From JADJOY01 sp046331705 [NCBI: bacterium] (GTDB lineage Bacteria; JADJOY01), in assembly GCA_046331705.1 (NCBI GenBank), contig JAXLQJ010000032.1:1-64000 (forward strand): 64,000 nt of DNA, read 5' to 3'. The translations under genes and the position numbers were made by a program. The first letter of the stretch is position 1. Each line of letters starts with the position of its first letter. The notes beneath the pieces were generated by a model. That model was not told the DNA's origin. It saw nothing but the letters and a program-made list of their open reading frames with translations, and did not search any database. Shown one piece after another: positions 1 through 7,986 of the stretch.

Positions 1-204
1 GGACGATGGTGCGTCGCGCCGGGCGAGGCCACGCCGATCCCCGTGACGCGCCCCGAGTCGCTGACCGTGCACGACCTCGATGGCGACGCCGCGAGCGACC
101 TGATCGCCGTTCACGGCACGGGCGGCAAGGATTCGACGGTGGAGGTGCTGTTCGCCGATCGCACGCCCGGCGCCCCCAGCTTGCGAGCCGAACCCGCCCA
201 CTGA
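1..204 (+). CDS. C-terminal fragment of FG-GAP/VCBS-like repeat protein (partial)
   Basis: Frame 1 is open from the window edge to a TGA at 202-204, giving 67 residues of an upstream protein. The fragment carries a DLDGDAASDLIAVHG stretch followed by a beta-strand VEVLFAD. This matches the calcium-binding D-x-D-G-D-x-x-x-D-L loop of FG-GAP/VCBS beta-propeller repeats found in secreted and surface proteins. The protein ends only 80 bases before bpt, on the same strand. The N-terminus is outside the window, so signal peptide and repeat number cannot be judged. The family call is moderately secure because one repeat is well formed; any specific function is unknown. Confidence 0.55.
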   Translation, partial: GRWCVAPGEATPIPVTRPESLTVHDLDGDAASDLIAVHGTGGKDSTVEVLFADRTPGAPSLRAEPAH

Positions 205-284
205 CCCCACGCCCGCGAGCCATAGCGCGGCGCGCTGCCCCGACCCGGCGCCGAAAAGCGGTGAGTTATGTTCCTGCGTCGGCC

Positions 285-1067
285 ATGAGAGAGCTGCTGC
301 GCGTCGTCGAGGCACCGCGAACTTGCTCGTATCTGCCGAGCGAGGTCGCCTCTCTCGAATACCGAATCATCCCGGAGCTCGACCGCGAGAGCTACGCGCG
401 GATGCTCGCGCGGGGCTATCGGCGCTTCGGCATCCAGTATTTCCGTCCCGCGTGCCGCGACTGCCGGCGCTGCCGCAGCATCCGGGTGCGGGTCGCGGAT
501 TTCGAGGAGGGACGCCGTTACCGCCGCGTGTTGCGACTCAACCGGGACGTCCACGCGGTGGTGCGCGCGCCGGAGCTCACGCGCACCCATCTCGAGCTCT
601 ACCAGCGCTACCACCGCTTCATGGCGCACCATCGCGATTGGCCGCGCCACGACGGACGCGCGCAGAGCTACGCGCAGGCGTTCCTGGTGGGCGGCGAGGG
701 CTTCGCCCGCGAGGTGGCGTACTACCGCGCCGGCGAGCTGGTGGGCTGCGCGTTCATGGACGACGTCGGCGACGCCGCGTCGCTGGTCTACTTCTATTAC
801 GCGCCCGAATGGCGCGCCGCGAGCCCCGGCGTGTTCTCCATCCTCACGCAGATCCAGTATGCCCGCGCGCGCGGCTATCCGTACGTGTACCTCGGCTACT
901 GGATTCCCGAGAACCGTTCGATGTCGTACAAATCGCAATATCGGCCTCACGAGCTGTTGGTGAGCTATCCGCGCGACGGCGAGGAGCCGGTGTGGCGCGA
1001 GCCCGCGGACGACGTGGAAGCGAGCCGAGAGCCCCTCTTTTCCGCGCACGAAAGGAACCTTCCATGA
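285..1067 (+). CDS. bpt: Aspartate/glutamate leucyltransferase (Bpt/ATE-type aminoacyl-tRNA-protein transferase)
   Basis: Predicted cytosolic enzyme of the bacterial N-degron pathway. Bpt-type transferases move leucine from Leu-tRNA to proteins with N-terminal Asp or Glu, marking them for ClpS/ClpAP. The 260-residue product shows the family layout: an N-terminal CSYLP segment (residues 14-18), a cysteine cluster C-x2-C-x2-C at 57, 60 and 63 inside the RRFGIQYFRP...CRSIRV block, and the C-terminal GYWIPENRSMSYK segment. Length fits the family (about 240-280). ATG 285 starts at the conserved N-terminus; an in-frame GTG at 261 is an alternative. Its stop overlaps the next gene in ATGA (1064-1067), implying translational coupling. 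Confidence 0.88.
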   Translation: MRELLRVVEAPRTCSYLPSEVASLEYRIIPELDRESYARMLARGYRRFGIQYFRPACRDCRRCRSIRVRVADFEEGRRYRRVLRLNRDVHAVVRAPELTRTHLELYQRYHRFMAHHRDWPRHDGRAQSYAQAFLVGGEGFAREVAYYRAGELVGCAFMDDVGDAASLVYFYYAPEWRAASPGVFSILTQIQYARARGYPYVYLGYWIPENRSMSYKSQYRPHELLVSYPRDGEEPVWREPADDVEASREPLFSAHERNLP

Positions 1068-1846
1068 CGGCAACTCGACGTTTCGACGGCAAGCACGTGA
1101 TCGTGACCGGCGCCGGCACCGGGATCGGTCGCGCCATCGCCGAGCGCCTCGCCAGCGAGGGCGCGCTCCTCACGTTGTTCGCGCGCGACGCGGCGCGCCT
1201 CGACGCGACGGCCGCGGCGCTGCCCGCTGCCGCGAGCGTCCACGTCGCGTCGCTCGACATCCGCGATCGCGCGGCGGTCGACGCCGCGTTCGGCGCCGCG
1301 GCCCAGCGCAACGGCAGCGTCTACGCGTTGGTGGCGAACGCCGGCATCGGCGGCGAGAACCGGCCGGGCGACGACGATCGATTCGACGACCTGATCGCCA
1401 CCAACCTGACCGGCACCTACAACTGCGTGCGCGCAGCCGAACGCCACCTCGCGTCCGGTCCCGACGCACGCCACCTGGTGATCGTCGCGTCGGTGCTGGC
1501 GCGGATCGGCGTGCCGGGCTACACGGGCTACTGTGCATCGAAAGCAGGGCTGCTCGGCTTGGCGCGCGCGCTCGCGGCCGAGCTCGCGGAGAGCAACGTC
1601 CAGGTCAATGCGGTGTGTCCCGGCTGGGTCGACACCGAGATGGCGCGCCAGGGCATCGCCGGCATGGCGCAGGGCATGGGCACCACGTACCAGCAGGCGT
1701 ACGAGCTGGCGATGTCGGCGGTCCCCATGCGCCGAATGAGCAACCCGGCCGACATCGCCGGGTTGGTCGCGTGGTTGCTCTCGAGCGACGCGCGCGGCGT
1801 CACGGGCCAGGGGCTCGACATGAATGGCGGCTCGTTCATGATCTGA
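1064..1846 (+). CDS. SDR-family NAD(P)-dependent oxidoreductase
   Basis: A 260-residue classical short-chain dehydrogenase/reductase. The TGAGTGIG cofactor loop is at 15-22, NAG at 92-94, catalytic Ser143, and the YCASK motif gives Tyr156 and Lys160. The PGWVDTEM segment follows as in 3-oxoacyl-ACP reductase-like members. The C-terminal block ending in DMNGGSFMI is typical of the family. The substrate cannot be read from sequence; 3-hydroxyacyl or small alcohol/ketone substrates are most common. Its ATG overlaps the bpt stop by four bases and is preceded by an AAAGGA ribosome site. The pairing with bpt does not suggest an obvious shared pathway. Confidence 0.9.
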   Translation: MTATRRFDGKHVIVTGAGTGIGRAIAERLASEGALLTLFARDAARLDATAAALPAAASVHVASLDIRDRAAVDAAFGAAAQRNGSVYALVANAGIGGENRPGDDDRFDDLIATNLTGTYNCVRAAERHLASGPDARHLVIVASVLARIGVPGYTGYCASKAGLLGLARALAAELAESNVQVNAVCPGWVDTEMARQGIAGMAQGMGTTYQQAYELAMSAVPMRRMSNPADIAGLVAWLLSSDARGVTGQGLDMNGGSFMI

Positions 1847-1859
1847 GCGGCGGGGCGGG

Positions 1860-2715
1860 CGCCGCATCATCCCCGCGTGCTGCCGGGAGGCGGGCTGGCG
1901 GGCGGCGAGCCACGTCGCCCACGCGGGCTTCTCGCCGCCATCCATCGCGCGCAGCCCGCACGATTCGAAGAAGGCGATCTGGCTGGGCGCCAGTGACCCG
2001 GACGGTGGCTCCGACAGATCGGGATCGTGCAGGAACGACCCGATCGAGACGTCGATCGGCAGGCCGCCCACGAGCGCACGGTAGCGGGCGACGAACGCGG
2101 CCTGATCGGCCTCGTTCGCCCGCAGGAAGATCAGCGACGCACGCGACGGGTAGCCAAGCTCCGCCACCACCAGCGGATGCGAGGGCGCCGGCGCCAGCCG
2201 CGCGTAGCAGTCCGCCGGCAACGCGGTGGCGCTCCCGGCGAGGCCACCGAGCAGCGCCGGGTAGCTCGAAATCCGATCCGATCGAGCTTGGGCTCGAAGG
2301 GCGCGACCAGCGCCGCGAGGTTCTGGGCGGCGGCCGCCGGCCCGCCGAGAAAGTCGCGGTAGATGGCCTCGTACTGGAAGTGGACGAAGACGAGCGTCTG
2401 CGGGCGGATCGACCTCACTCGGTCGTAGGCTTCCCGTGCAAGCGATGCGAACGCGTCGTACTCGTCCGGATGTGCGAGGAAGTCGCCCTGAATCTCGGTG
2501 GCGAGCGAGCGACACGCGGGCCGGATCTCGCGCACCAGCCACTCGACCTCCGCGAGGAGGGCCGCACGCACCTCCGGGTTGGTGAAGCGCGCCGCGCCGC
2601 CGTATCCCGGCGACAACCCCAGCCGGTCCCGGCTCGGCCCCACGACGGCAAGAGCGCGAGCACGAACGCCAATCCCCGCTGCCGTGCCTGCACGGCGATC
2701 TCGCGGGCGCTCAGC
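1860..2715 (-). pseudogene. Decayed glycoside-hydrolase-like (GH53/TIM-barrel type) gene
   Basis: Three reading frames on the minus strand carry consecutive pieces of one protein. First comes AREIAVQARQRGLAFVLALLP (frame ending near 2645). Next is a frame from about 2643 to 2275 with RFTNPEVRAALLAEVEWLV, QGDFLAHPDEYDAFASL and TLVFVHFQYEAIYRDFL. Last is a frame from about 2280 with SSYPALLGG, PLVVAELGYPS and SIGSFLHDPDLS. The pieces join at two frameshifts, one near 2645 and one near 2277, where the second looks like a single-base loss in GATCGGATTTCG. The N-terminal part is missing and the remnant starts just after the MEST-like hydrolase stop. The LDxIGxSSYP and ELGYPS patterns suggest an endo-galactanase-like TIM barrel. 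Sequencing error could explain the shifts but not the lost 5' end. Confidence 0.6.
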
Positions 2716-3610
2716 GGGCGAGCGGCGCGAACGCGAGCACCGCGGCAGCCCAGCGCGCGGGATCCTCGAGCATCGGGTAATGACCGAGCTCGTCCAACCA
2801 GGTCAGCGCGGCGCCCGGGATCTCGGCAGCGAGCGCTTCGGCGATCGCGGGCACGGCGATCGGATCGCGCCGCCCCCACAGCACGTGCGCGGGCCGGTCG
2901 AAGCGCGTGAGCGCCCCGATCCAGCGATTCCAGAACCGCACCCGTTCATCGAGATAGGACGAGATGGGCGCCAGGCGACGCCGCCCGTCGTTCAACGAGA
3001 CCGCCTCCCACAGCAGATCGAGCTCGGTCTCGCCGACGGCCTGGGGCCGCCCGAAGATGCGCCGTAGCTGCAGCTTGAAGACCGGGCGGCTTCCCAGCGC
3101 CGCGAACGTGGGGCCGACGAGCTTGCTGCGCAGCAACCGCTGCGGCAGCGAGAGACGCGCCAGCTCGATGTGAACGCTGCCGTTCGCGAGCGTCAGGCTC
3201 TCGATCTCCACCGGAAGCCCGCCGCGCTCGCGCCGCGCCACCAGCTCGGTGGCCACGCTGGTGCCGTAATCGTGCGCGAGGACGTGACCGCGCTCGACGC
3301 CCAGCGCCCGCCACACGGCGAGCGCCACCTCCGCCTGTTCGAGCAGCGAGTACGAGTAGTCCGCGGGCTTGTCCGAGAGCCCGAATCCCAGGTGGTCGTG
3401 GGCGATCACCCGATGGCGCTCGGCGAGCGGCGCGAGGACTGCCCGGAAATCGAGCGAGCAGGTCGGAAAGCCATGCAGCACCAGCAGCGGAGGTGCGTCG
3501 CGCGGGCCCGCCTCGACGACGAAGACCGCGCGGCCGAAGACGGAGACATACCGCCCTCGGTCGCGCCAGGCGGCGAGCTCGGGCGAGATTCCGGGGGCGG
3601 GTCGAGTCAT
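2711..3610 (-). CDS. MEST-like alpha/beta hydrolase with Asp nucleophile
   Basis: A 299-residue alpha/beta hydrolase. The oxyanion segment HGFPT is at 46-50, the nucleophile elbow HDYGT gives Asp114, a GRRDP acid gives Asp249, and GHYPMLEDP supplies His277. An Asp rather than Ser nucleophile places it with haloalkane dehalogenase/epoxide hydrolase-type enzymes. The FGLSDKP, LTLANG, LNDGRR and HYP-LEDP blocks resemble mesoderm-specific transcript (MEST) hydrolases closely. ATG 3610 starts at MTRPAPG; 35 upstream in-frame codons lack family character. No signal peptide, so cytosolic. Substrate unknown; an epoxide or halogenated compound is possible. Its stop abuts the glycosidase pseudogene. 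Confidence 0.85.
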   Translation of the reverse strand: MTRPAPGISPELAAWRDRGRYVSVFGRAVFVVEAGPRDAPPLLVLHGFPTCSLDFRAVLAPLAERHRVIAHDHLGFGLSDKPADYSYSLLEQAEVALAVWRALGVERGHVLAHDYGTSVATELVARRERGGLPVEIESLTLANGSVHIELARLSLPQRLLRSKLVGPTFAALGSRPVFKLQLRRIFGRPQAVGETELDLLWEAVSLNDGRRRLAPISSYLDERVRFWNRWIGALTRFDRPAHVLWGRRDPIAVPAIAEALAAEIPGAALTWLDELGHYPMLEDPARWAAAVLAFAPLAR

Positions 3611-3753
3611 TCGCGCCTCGTGGGGCGCGGGCTCGCCGCGCCGGAGCCGCAAGCTACCACGACGTCGGCGCACGCCCCCTGGCAGACACCCGGATCGCCG
3701 CGGCCACGCGCCCATTCGGGACGCGCGGCTCGGGAGCCCGGGCTCGGGTCGCC

Positions 3754-3783
3754 TTGACCCGCTCGGAAACCGCCTGGTACGCT
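3754..3783 (+). promoter_or_regulatory. Candidate sigma-70 promoter for the secreted-protein cluster
   Basis: TTGACC (3754-3759) and TACGCT (3778-3783) are separated by 18 bases. The site lies in the 313-base stretch between the MEST-like hydrolase (start 3610, minus) and the first secreted protein (start 3924, plus). The remainder of that stretch holds no gene I can support. The -10 is weak but recurs near 36095. It would give a leader of about 130 bases. Confidence 0.35.
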
Positions 3784-3923
3784 CGAAACGAGTCGTCGGG
3801 GGGACGGCGGGCAGTCAGGAAGTGCAAGTGGTTCGATGGTCTTCGCGGTTCCGAATACGTATCCCCTCGATCCGTCCGAAGTCGAGCGTGGCCAGTCGCG
3901 GCCGGGGCCGCTGGGTGGCGAAG

Positions 3924-4694
3924 ATGATGTTTCGCGTTTTCTCACACCAAGACATCAGCCAGACCGGGACGACACCGCGCGCGACGCCGCGCACGTCGCG
4001 CCGAGTCGCCATGACCTCGTGGCTCGCGGGCGCGCTGCTCGCCGCCAGCTCCGCCACCGCGCTCGCCACGACGATTCCCAACGGGGCGCGACCCGACAAC
4101 GGCGAGACCAACGAGGTCGGGATCACCATTACGCCCGAATCCCCGGTGCTGAGCCCGCGCAACGCCACCTCACAGATCCAGCCCGCCAGCGTTCTCTACC
4201 TGACGTACGACACGGATACCCACCTGCTGACCGTCCAGAACGCCGATTGGTACGGCTCGTCGGTGACTTTCAACTTCGGTCAGTTGCTGCAGGTCACCGC
4301 GAACGGCCTGCGGGTTCGCAGCACCTCCGACATTCCCAACGCGCCGACGCCGGTCGTGAGCGTGAACCCGAGCACGGGTGCGTTCTCGAACCTCAACGTG
4401 CCCGTGCTGTTCACGGCCAACGTCCAGCTCAATCAGAATCCGACGATCATCGCCGTGTCTGCGCAGACCACCGTGGTTCTCGCCGGAACCCTGTCCGTCG
4501 ATAGCGGCACGGGGGCGATGGCGCTCACCGACGTCACCGGCACCTACGGCGATCTGCCGGTCGTGCTGGGAGGATTCGTGCTGCAGGTGAGCGGATCGTT
4601 CGCCTTCAACTTCTCGGCAGGCCCGACGGATTTCGTCTTCCGCGATGGATTCGACGTCGGGGGCATCTCCGGGTGGACTTCGCACGTCCCCTGA
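3924..4694 (+). CDS. Secreted protein 1 of 3 with C-terminal DGFD...GWTSHVP tail
   Basis: A 256-residue exported protein that I do not recognise beyond its two paralogues downstream. A basic N-terminus (RTSRRV) leads into a hydrophobic stretch WLAGALLAASSATALA with an ALA cleavage site. The mature part is rich in Thr, Val, Ser and Asn with predicted beta strands and a 'NGxTNxxxxTI' opening. The last 16 residues, DGFDVGGISGWTSHVP, are matched in position and pattern by both neighbours. ATG 3924 is chosen because the second paralogue has the same RRV n-region; ATG 4011 would leave a signal peptide without positive charge. Likely periplasmic or extracellular; function unknown. Confidence 0.7.
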   Translation: MMFRVFSHQDISQTGTTPRATPRTSRRVAMTSWLAGALLAASSATALATTIPNGARPDNGETNEVGITITPESPVLSPRNATSQIQPASVLYLTYDTDTHLLTVQNADWYGSSVTFNFGQLLQVTANGLRVRSTSDIPNAPTPVVSVNPSTGAFSNLNVPVLFTANVQLNQNPTIIAVSAQTTVVLAGTLSVDSGTGAMALTDVTGTYGDLPVVLGGFVLQVSGSFAFNFSAGPTDFVFRDGFDVGGISGWTSHVP

Positions 4695-4709
4695 ACGAGG
4701 TCGGTGAAC

Positions 4710-5450
4710 ATGCACAACTCGCAGCACTCGCGCTCACGTTCCGCTCGGACCCCGAGCACGCGCTCTTCGTGGCTGCCGCCGCGCAGGGTGACGCCGCTGG
4801 TCGCGGCGATCATGCTCGCGATCGGAGGCTCGGCTCCGACGGCGTCCGCGACACCGGTCTCGGTCCAGCTCACGCCCACCAACGGCCAGACGAATCAAGC
4901 GGTGCTCACCGTGCGGATCTTCTCGTCGCTCACCGCGACCAGCCTCGTCGAGTCGACCAGCACGCTCGACGTCGACTACGACCTCGCGACCCACGAGCTC
5001 ACGCTCACCGCGGCCTCGCTCGATGGCACCGACGTCCACTACGGCTTCGGGATCGGCCCCGTCGACGGCAAGAACATCAACGTGTCGCTCGCCGCAGCCT
5101 CCACGCCAGTCGCCGTCGATCCGGTCACGGGTGCCTTTTCGGGGCTCAGCGTCGACGTGCTGGTGGCGGCGGACCTCTACTACAACAACAGCCTGATCCA
5201 GAGCGGCACCACCTTCACGACACTCAATAATCTCACCGGCAAGCTCACCGTCGATCCCTTCGGCCACGTCGCCGGCACCAACATCGTCGGGACGATCCCG
5301 GAAACCGGCTACCCGATCCCACCGCTTCCCGGCAGCGTGTACTTGAGCGGAACGCTGACCCTCAACTTCACGGGCAGCCTGCCGGGCGTCGTGTTCCTGG
5401 ACGGCTTCGACGACGGCAACTTCACCGAGTGGAGCAGCCACGTGCCGTGA
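4710..5450 (+). CDS. Secreted protein 2 of 3 with C-terminal DGFDDGNFTEWSSHVP tail
   Basis: A 246-residue exported beta-rich protein of unknown function. Its long basic n-region (SRSARTPSTRSSWLPPRRV) is followed by the hydrophobic LVAAIMLAIGG and an A-S-A cleavage site. The mature start has LTPTNGQTNQAVLTV, parallel to LSPTPAATNQADLTL in protein 3. The C-terminal 16 residues end in WSSHVP, nearly identical to protein 1. ATG 4710 is preferred because CGAGG at 4696-4700 sits nine bases upstream; GTG 4704 is too close. The gene begins 15 bases after protein 1 stops, so they probably share one transcript. Confidence 0.72.
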   Translation: MHNSQHSRSRSARTPSTRSSWLPPRRVTPLVAAIMLAIGGSAPTASATPVSVQLTPTNGQTNQAVLTVRIFSSLTATSLVESTSTLDVDYDLATHELTLTAASLDGTDVHYGFGIGPVDGKNINVSLAAASTPVAVDPVTGAFSGLSVDVLVAADLYYNNSLIQSGTTFTTLNNLTGKLTVDPFGHVAGTNIVGTIPETGYPIPPLPGSVYLSGTLTLNFTGSLPGVVFLDGFDDGNFTEWSSHVP

Positions 5451-5514
5451 GGCGTACGCATCGCGCTCGCGGCCCGAGCGCGATGCCCGCTGCCGGCTCG
5501 ATTCGACTGGAAAC

Positions 5515-6213
5515 ATGAAACGAAACTCGCTTCGCATCGCGCGCTCGCTGCTCTTCGCGGGACTTTCGCTGCTGGCGGCTGGCGGTGCGCACGCCGCGAA
5601 CTTCGGTCTTCGCCTCTCGCCCACACCGGCCGCCACGAACCAGGCGGACCTGACCCTGGCGGTGAGCGGCACCGCTTCGACCGAGAACGCGACGATGCCG
5701 GTGCTCGCCGGCAGCACCATGGACATCCTCTACGACAGCTCCTCGGGCGTCGTGGCGATCACCCAGGCAACGCTTCTCGGCGGCCCGGTCCAGTTCACGT
5801 TCGGTGCCTTCCTGCACCCGTGCGTGGTGAGCGCGTCGCTCACCCTCGACACCACCGACGAGAACTTCCCGCCGCGAGGCGGCACCGATCTCGCCGGCGA
5901 GTTCGACATCCTGGTGCCGGTTCGTTTCGCGGGAATCCTCGGCAACAACTGCAACGGCGACCAGCTCCCCTACAACCAACAGCTGCTCGTCAGCTTGCAC
6001 GGCACGATCGCGTACGACTCGAACTCGGGCCTCGTCGAGCTCACCGATCTCGCGACGCCCACCCCGTTCGCACCCCTCACCTTCACGTTTCCCGTGTGGA
6101 CGTTCGAGCTCACCGGCACCGTGACGCTGAACTTCGAGGGCACCGTGCAGACGATCTTCGACGGCGACTTCGACTCGGGCGACACGAACGACTGGTCGTC
6201 CGAGAGTCCGTGA
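5515..6213 (+). CDS. Secreted protein 3 of 3 with C-terminal DGDFDSGDTNDWSSESP tail
   Basis: A 232-residue exported protein, third member of the tandem family. It has a textbook signal peptide (MKRNSLRIAR, then LLFAGLSLLAAGG, cleavage after AHA at about residue 27). The mature domain has the same TNQADLTLAVSG opening, a middle GxLxVS-like strand pattern and the tail FDGDFDSGDTNDWSSESP. It has two cysteines (HPCVV and NNCNG) that could form a disulfide, not obvious in the other two. A 64-base gap separates it from protein 2. The shared tail suggests a common surface-sorting or processing step; this is inference. Confidence 0.72.
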   Translation: MKRNSLRIARSLLFAGLSLLAAGGAHAANFGLRLSPTPAATNQADLTLAVSGTASTENATMPVLAGSTMDILYDSSSGVVAITQATLLGGPVQFTFGAFLHPCVVSASLTLDTTDENFPPRGGTDLAGEFDILVPVRFAGILGNNCNGDQLPYNQQLLVSLHGTIAYDSNSGLVELTDLATPTPFAPLTFTFPVWTFELTGTVTLNFEGTVQTIFDGDFDSGDTNDWSSESP

Positions 6214-6410
6214 GCGAGCTCGCTGCGTAGCGTGCGGCGCGCGGGGGCCGCGCACCGCGCCTCCCGATCGGTCTTCTCCAACCGAGCGCTCACCGCGCCG
6301 CGCGCGGCGGCTCGGCGCCGAGCACGCTCGCTGCGTACGCGGCGAACGTGGCCGCTCTGCTACGCTCGCGTCGCCCCAACCCCGCTGGCTCTCTCGTTCG
6401 AGGTCTCGAC

Positions 6411-7943
6411 ATGGACATCGTCGCCCTCCATGCCGCATCCAAGCCGAACGCCGTGGCGCTCGTGGAAGGGGATCGAAGCGTCACCTGGGCCGAGCTGGCC
6501 GCCCTTCGCAACCGCTGCGCGAACGCCCTCGCCACGCTCGGGCTCCGCGCGGGCGAGCGGCTCGTCGCCTATCACGGCAACTCGATCGACGGCTTCGTGA
6601 CCAGCCTGGGCGCGCAAGCGCTCGGGCTCACGGTGGTGCCGCTCAACCATCGGCTCACGGCTCACGAAGCGCGCTTCATCCTCGAGGATTGCCAAGCCGC
6701 GGCGCTCGTTCACGGCGAGGAGTTCGACGCGGTCGTCGACGAGCTCGAACGAACGCCCGGCGAGACGCGCCACTGGATCCGGTTCGGCGACGCACGCGGC
6801 CGACGGGCCTCGCTCGACGAGCTGCTCGCCGCCGCGAGCCCCGAGCTACCCGCCGATCCGGCGCCCACGGCGGCGACGATGATCTATACGTCGGGGACCA
6901 CCGGAAAGCCGAAGGGCGCGCTCCGCACCGCGGCCTCCTCGCTCGCGCAGATGGGGTACTTGCAGACGCTGGTGCGCGAGCTCGACCTGCGCGTCGACGA
7001 CGTGCACCTGGCGGCCGGTCCGCTCTACCACTCGGCCCCGCGCGCGTTCGCGGGCATCGCCATGGCGCTCGGCAACACGCTCGTGCTCATGCGCAAATTC
7101 GACGCCGCGCGCGCGCTCGACCTGATCGAGCGCCACGCCGTCGGCGAGACGTTCATGGCGCCGGTGCTGATCAAGCGCTTGCTCGCGCTTCCCGACTCCG
7201 CCTGGCAAGGGCGCAAGCTGGGCTCGCTGCACACGCTGATCGTCGCGGGCGCACCGTGCCCCATGCCCATCAAGCGCGGCGTCGCCGAGCGGATCGGGCC
7301 GGTGCTCTACGAGTTCTACGGTTCCACCGAGCTGGGCGTGAACACGCTGCTCAAGCCCGCCGATCAGCTCCGCAAGCCCGGCTCGTGCGGCCAGGTCTTC
7401 CCGGGTGTCGCGATTCGCTTGCTCGACGCCGACGGCAACGACGTGCCCGACGGTACTCCCGGCGAGCTGCACGTCGGGCGCAACCAGCAATCGTTCGACG
7501 GCTATCACAACCGGCAACGCGAGGGACGCGACGGGGCGAGCGCCGAGTGGATCTCGGTCGGCGACATCGCGTATCGAGACGCCGAGGGCTACTACTTCAT
7601 CTGCGATCGCAAGAACGACATGATCATCTCGGGCGGCGTGAACATCTACCCGGCCGAGATCGAGCAGGCGCTCGCCGAGCACCCGTCGATCGCCGACGCC
7701 GCCGTGTTCGCGATTCCCGACGACGAGTGGGGCGAATCGGTGCACGCGGTCCTCGAGCTCGAGCCCGGCACCCGCCTGAGCGACGCCGAGATCCACGCCT
7801 GGCTCGAGCCCCGGCTCGCGCACTTCAAGCACCCCCGCTCGATCGAGCGCGTCGAGCGGCTGCCGCGCGACAACGCGGGCAAGCTCTTGAAGCGCGTGCT
7901 GCGCGACCCCTTCTGGGCCGGTCGCGAGCGCCGCGTGAACTGA
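6411..7943 (+). CDS. Acyl-CoA synthetase / AMP-dependent ligase (class I ANL)
   Basis: A 510-residue adenylate-forming enzyme that activates a carboxylic acid with ATP and ligates it to CoA. The phosphate-binding loop YTSGTTGKPKG is at 159-169. YGSTELG forms the A5 motif, GDIAYRDAEGYYF the A7 region, and DRKNDMIISGGVNIYPAEIE the A8 hinge. The catalytic Lys lies in PRDNAGKLLKR near the C-terminus. Length and order are normal for medium/long-chain or aryl-CoA ligases. ATG 6411 begins at MDIVALHAAS, the usual start of the domain; 21 upstream codons are not conserved in character. It converges on a luciferase-like monooxygenase, which hints at lipid or aromatic-acid metabolism. Confidence 0.9.
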   Translation: MDIVALHAASKPNAVALVEGDRSVTWAELAALRNRCANALATLGLRAGERLVAYHGNSIDGFVTSLGAQALGLTVVPLNHRLTAHEARFILEDCQAAALVHGEEFDAVVDELERTPGETRHWIRFGDARGRRASLDELLAAASPELPADPAPTAATMIYTSGTTGKPKGALRTAASSLAQMGYLQTLVRELDLRVDDVHLAAGPLYHSAPRAFAGIAMALGNTLVLMRKFDAARALDLIERHAVGETFMAPVLIKRLLALPDSAWQGRKLGSLHTLIVAGAPCPMPIKRGVAERIGPVLYEFYGSTELGVNTLLKPADQLRKPGSCGQVFPGVAIRLLDADGNDVPDGTPGELHVGRNQQSFDGYHNRQREGRDGASAEWISVGDIAYRDAEGYYFICDRKNDMIISGGVNIYPAEIEQALAEHPSIADAAVFAIPDDEWGESVHAVLELEPGTRLSDAEIHAWLEPRLAHFKHPRSIERVERLPRDNAGKLLKRVLRDPFWAGRERRVN

Positions 7944-7963
7944 TCGACCTCGCGCGAGGATCC

Positions 7964-7981
7964 GCGCCCCCGGGAGGGCGC
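7964..7981. terminator. Candidate bidirectional hairpin between convergent genes
   Basis: GCGCCC (7964-7969) pairs with GGGCGC (7976-7981) around a six-base loop. It sits in the 43-base gap between the acyl-CoA synthetase stop (7943) and the oppositely oriented monooxygenase stop (7987). There is no U-tract, so terminator activity is uncertain. Confidence 0.35.
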
Positions 7982-7986
7982 CGTGG

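Noticed and set aside
965-2542. A 525-codon minus-strand frame as an intact gene
   Set aside because: Only the part from about 1860 to 2290 has protein-like sequence, belonging to the glycosidase pseudogene; the rest is antisense to the SDR gene.
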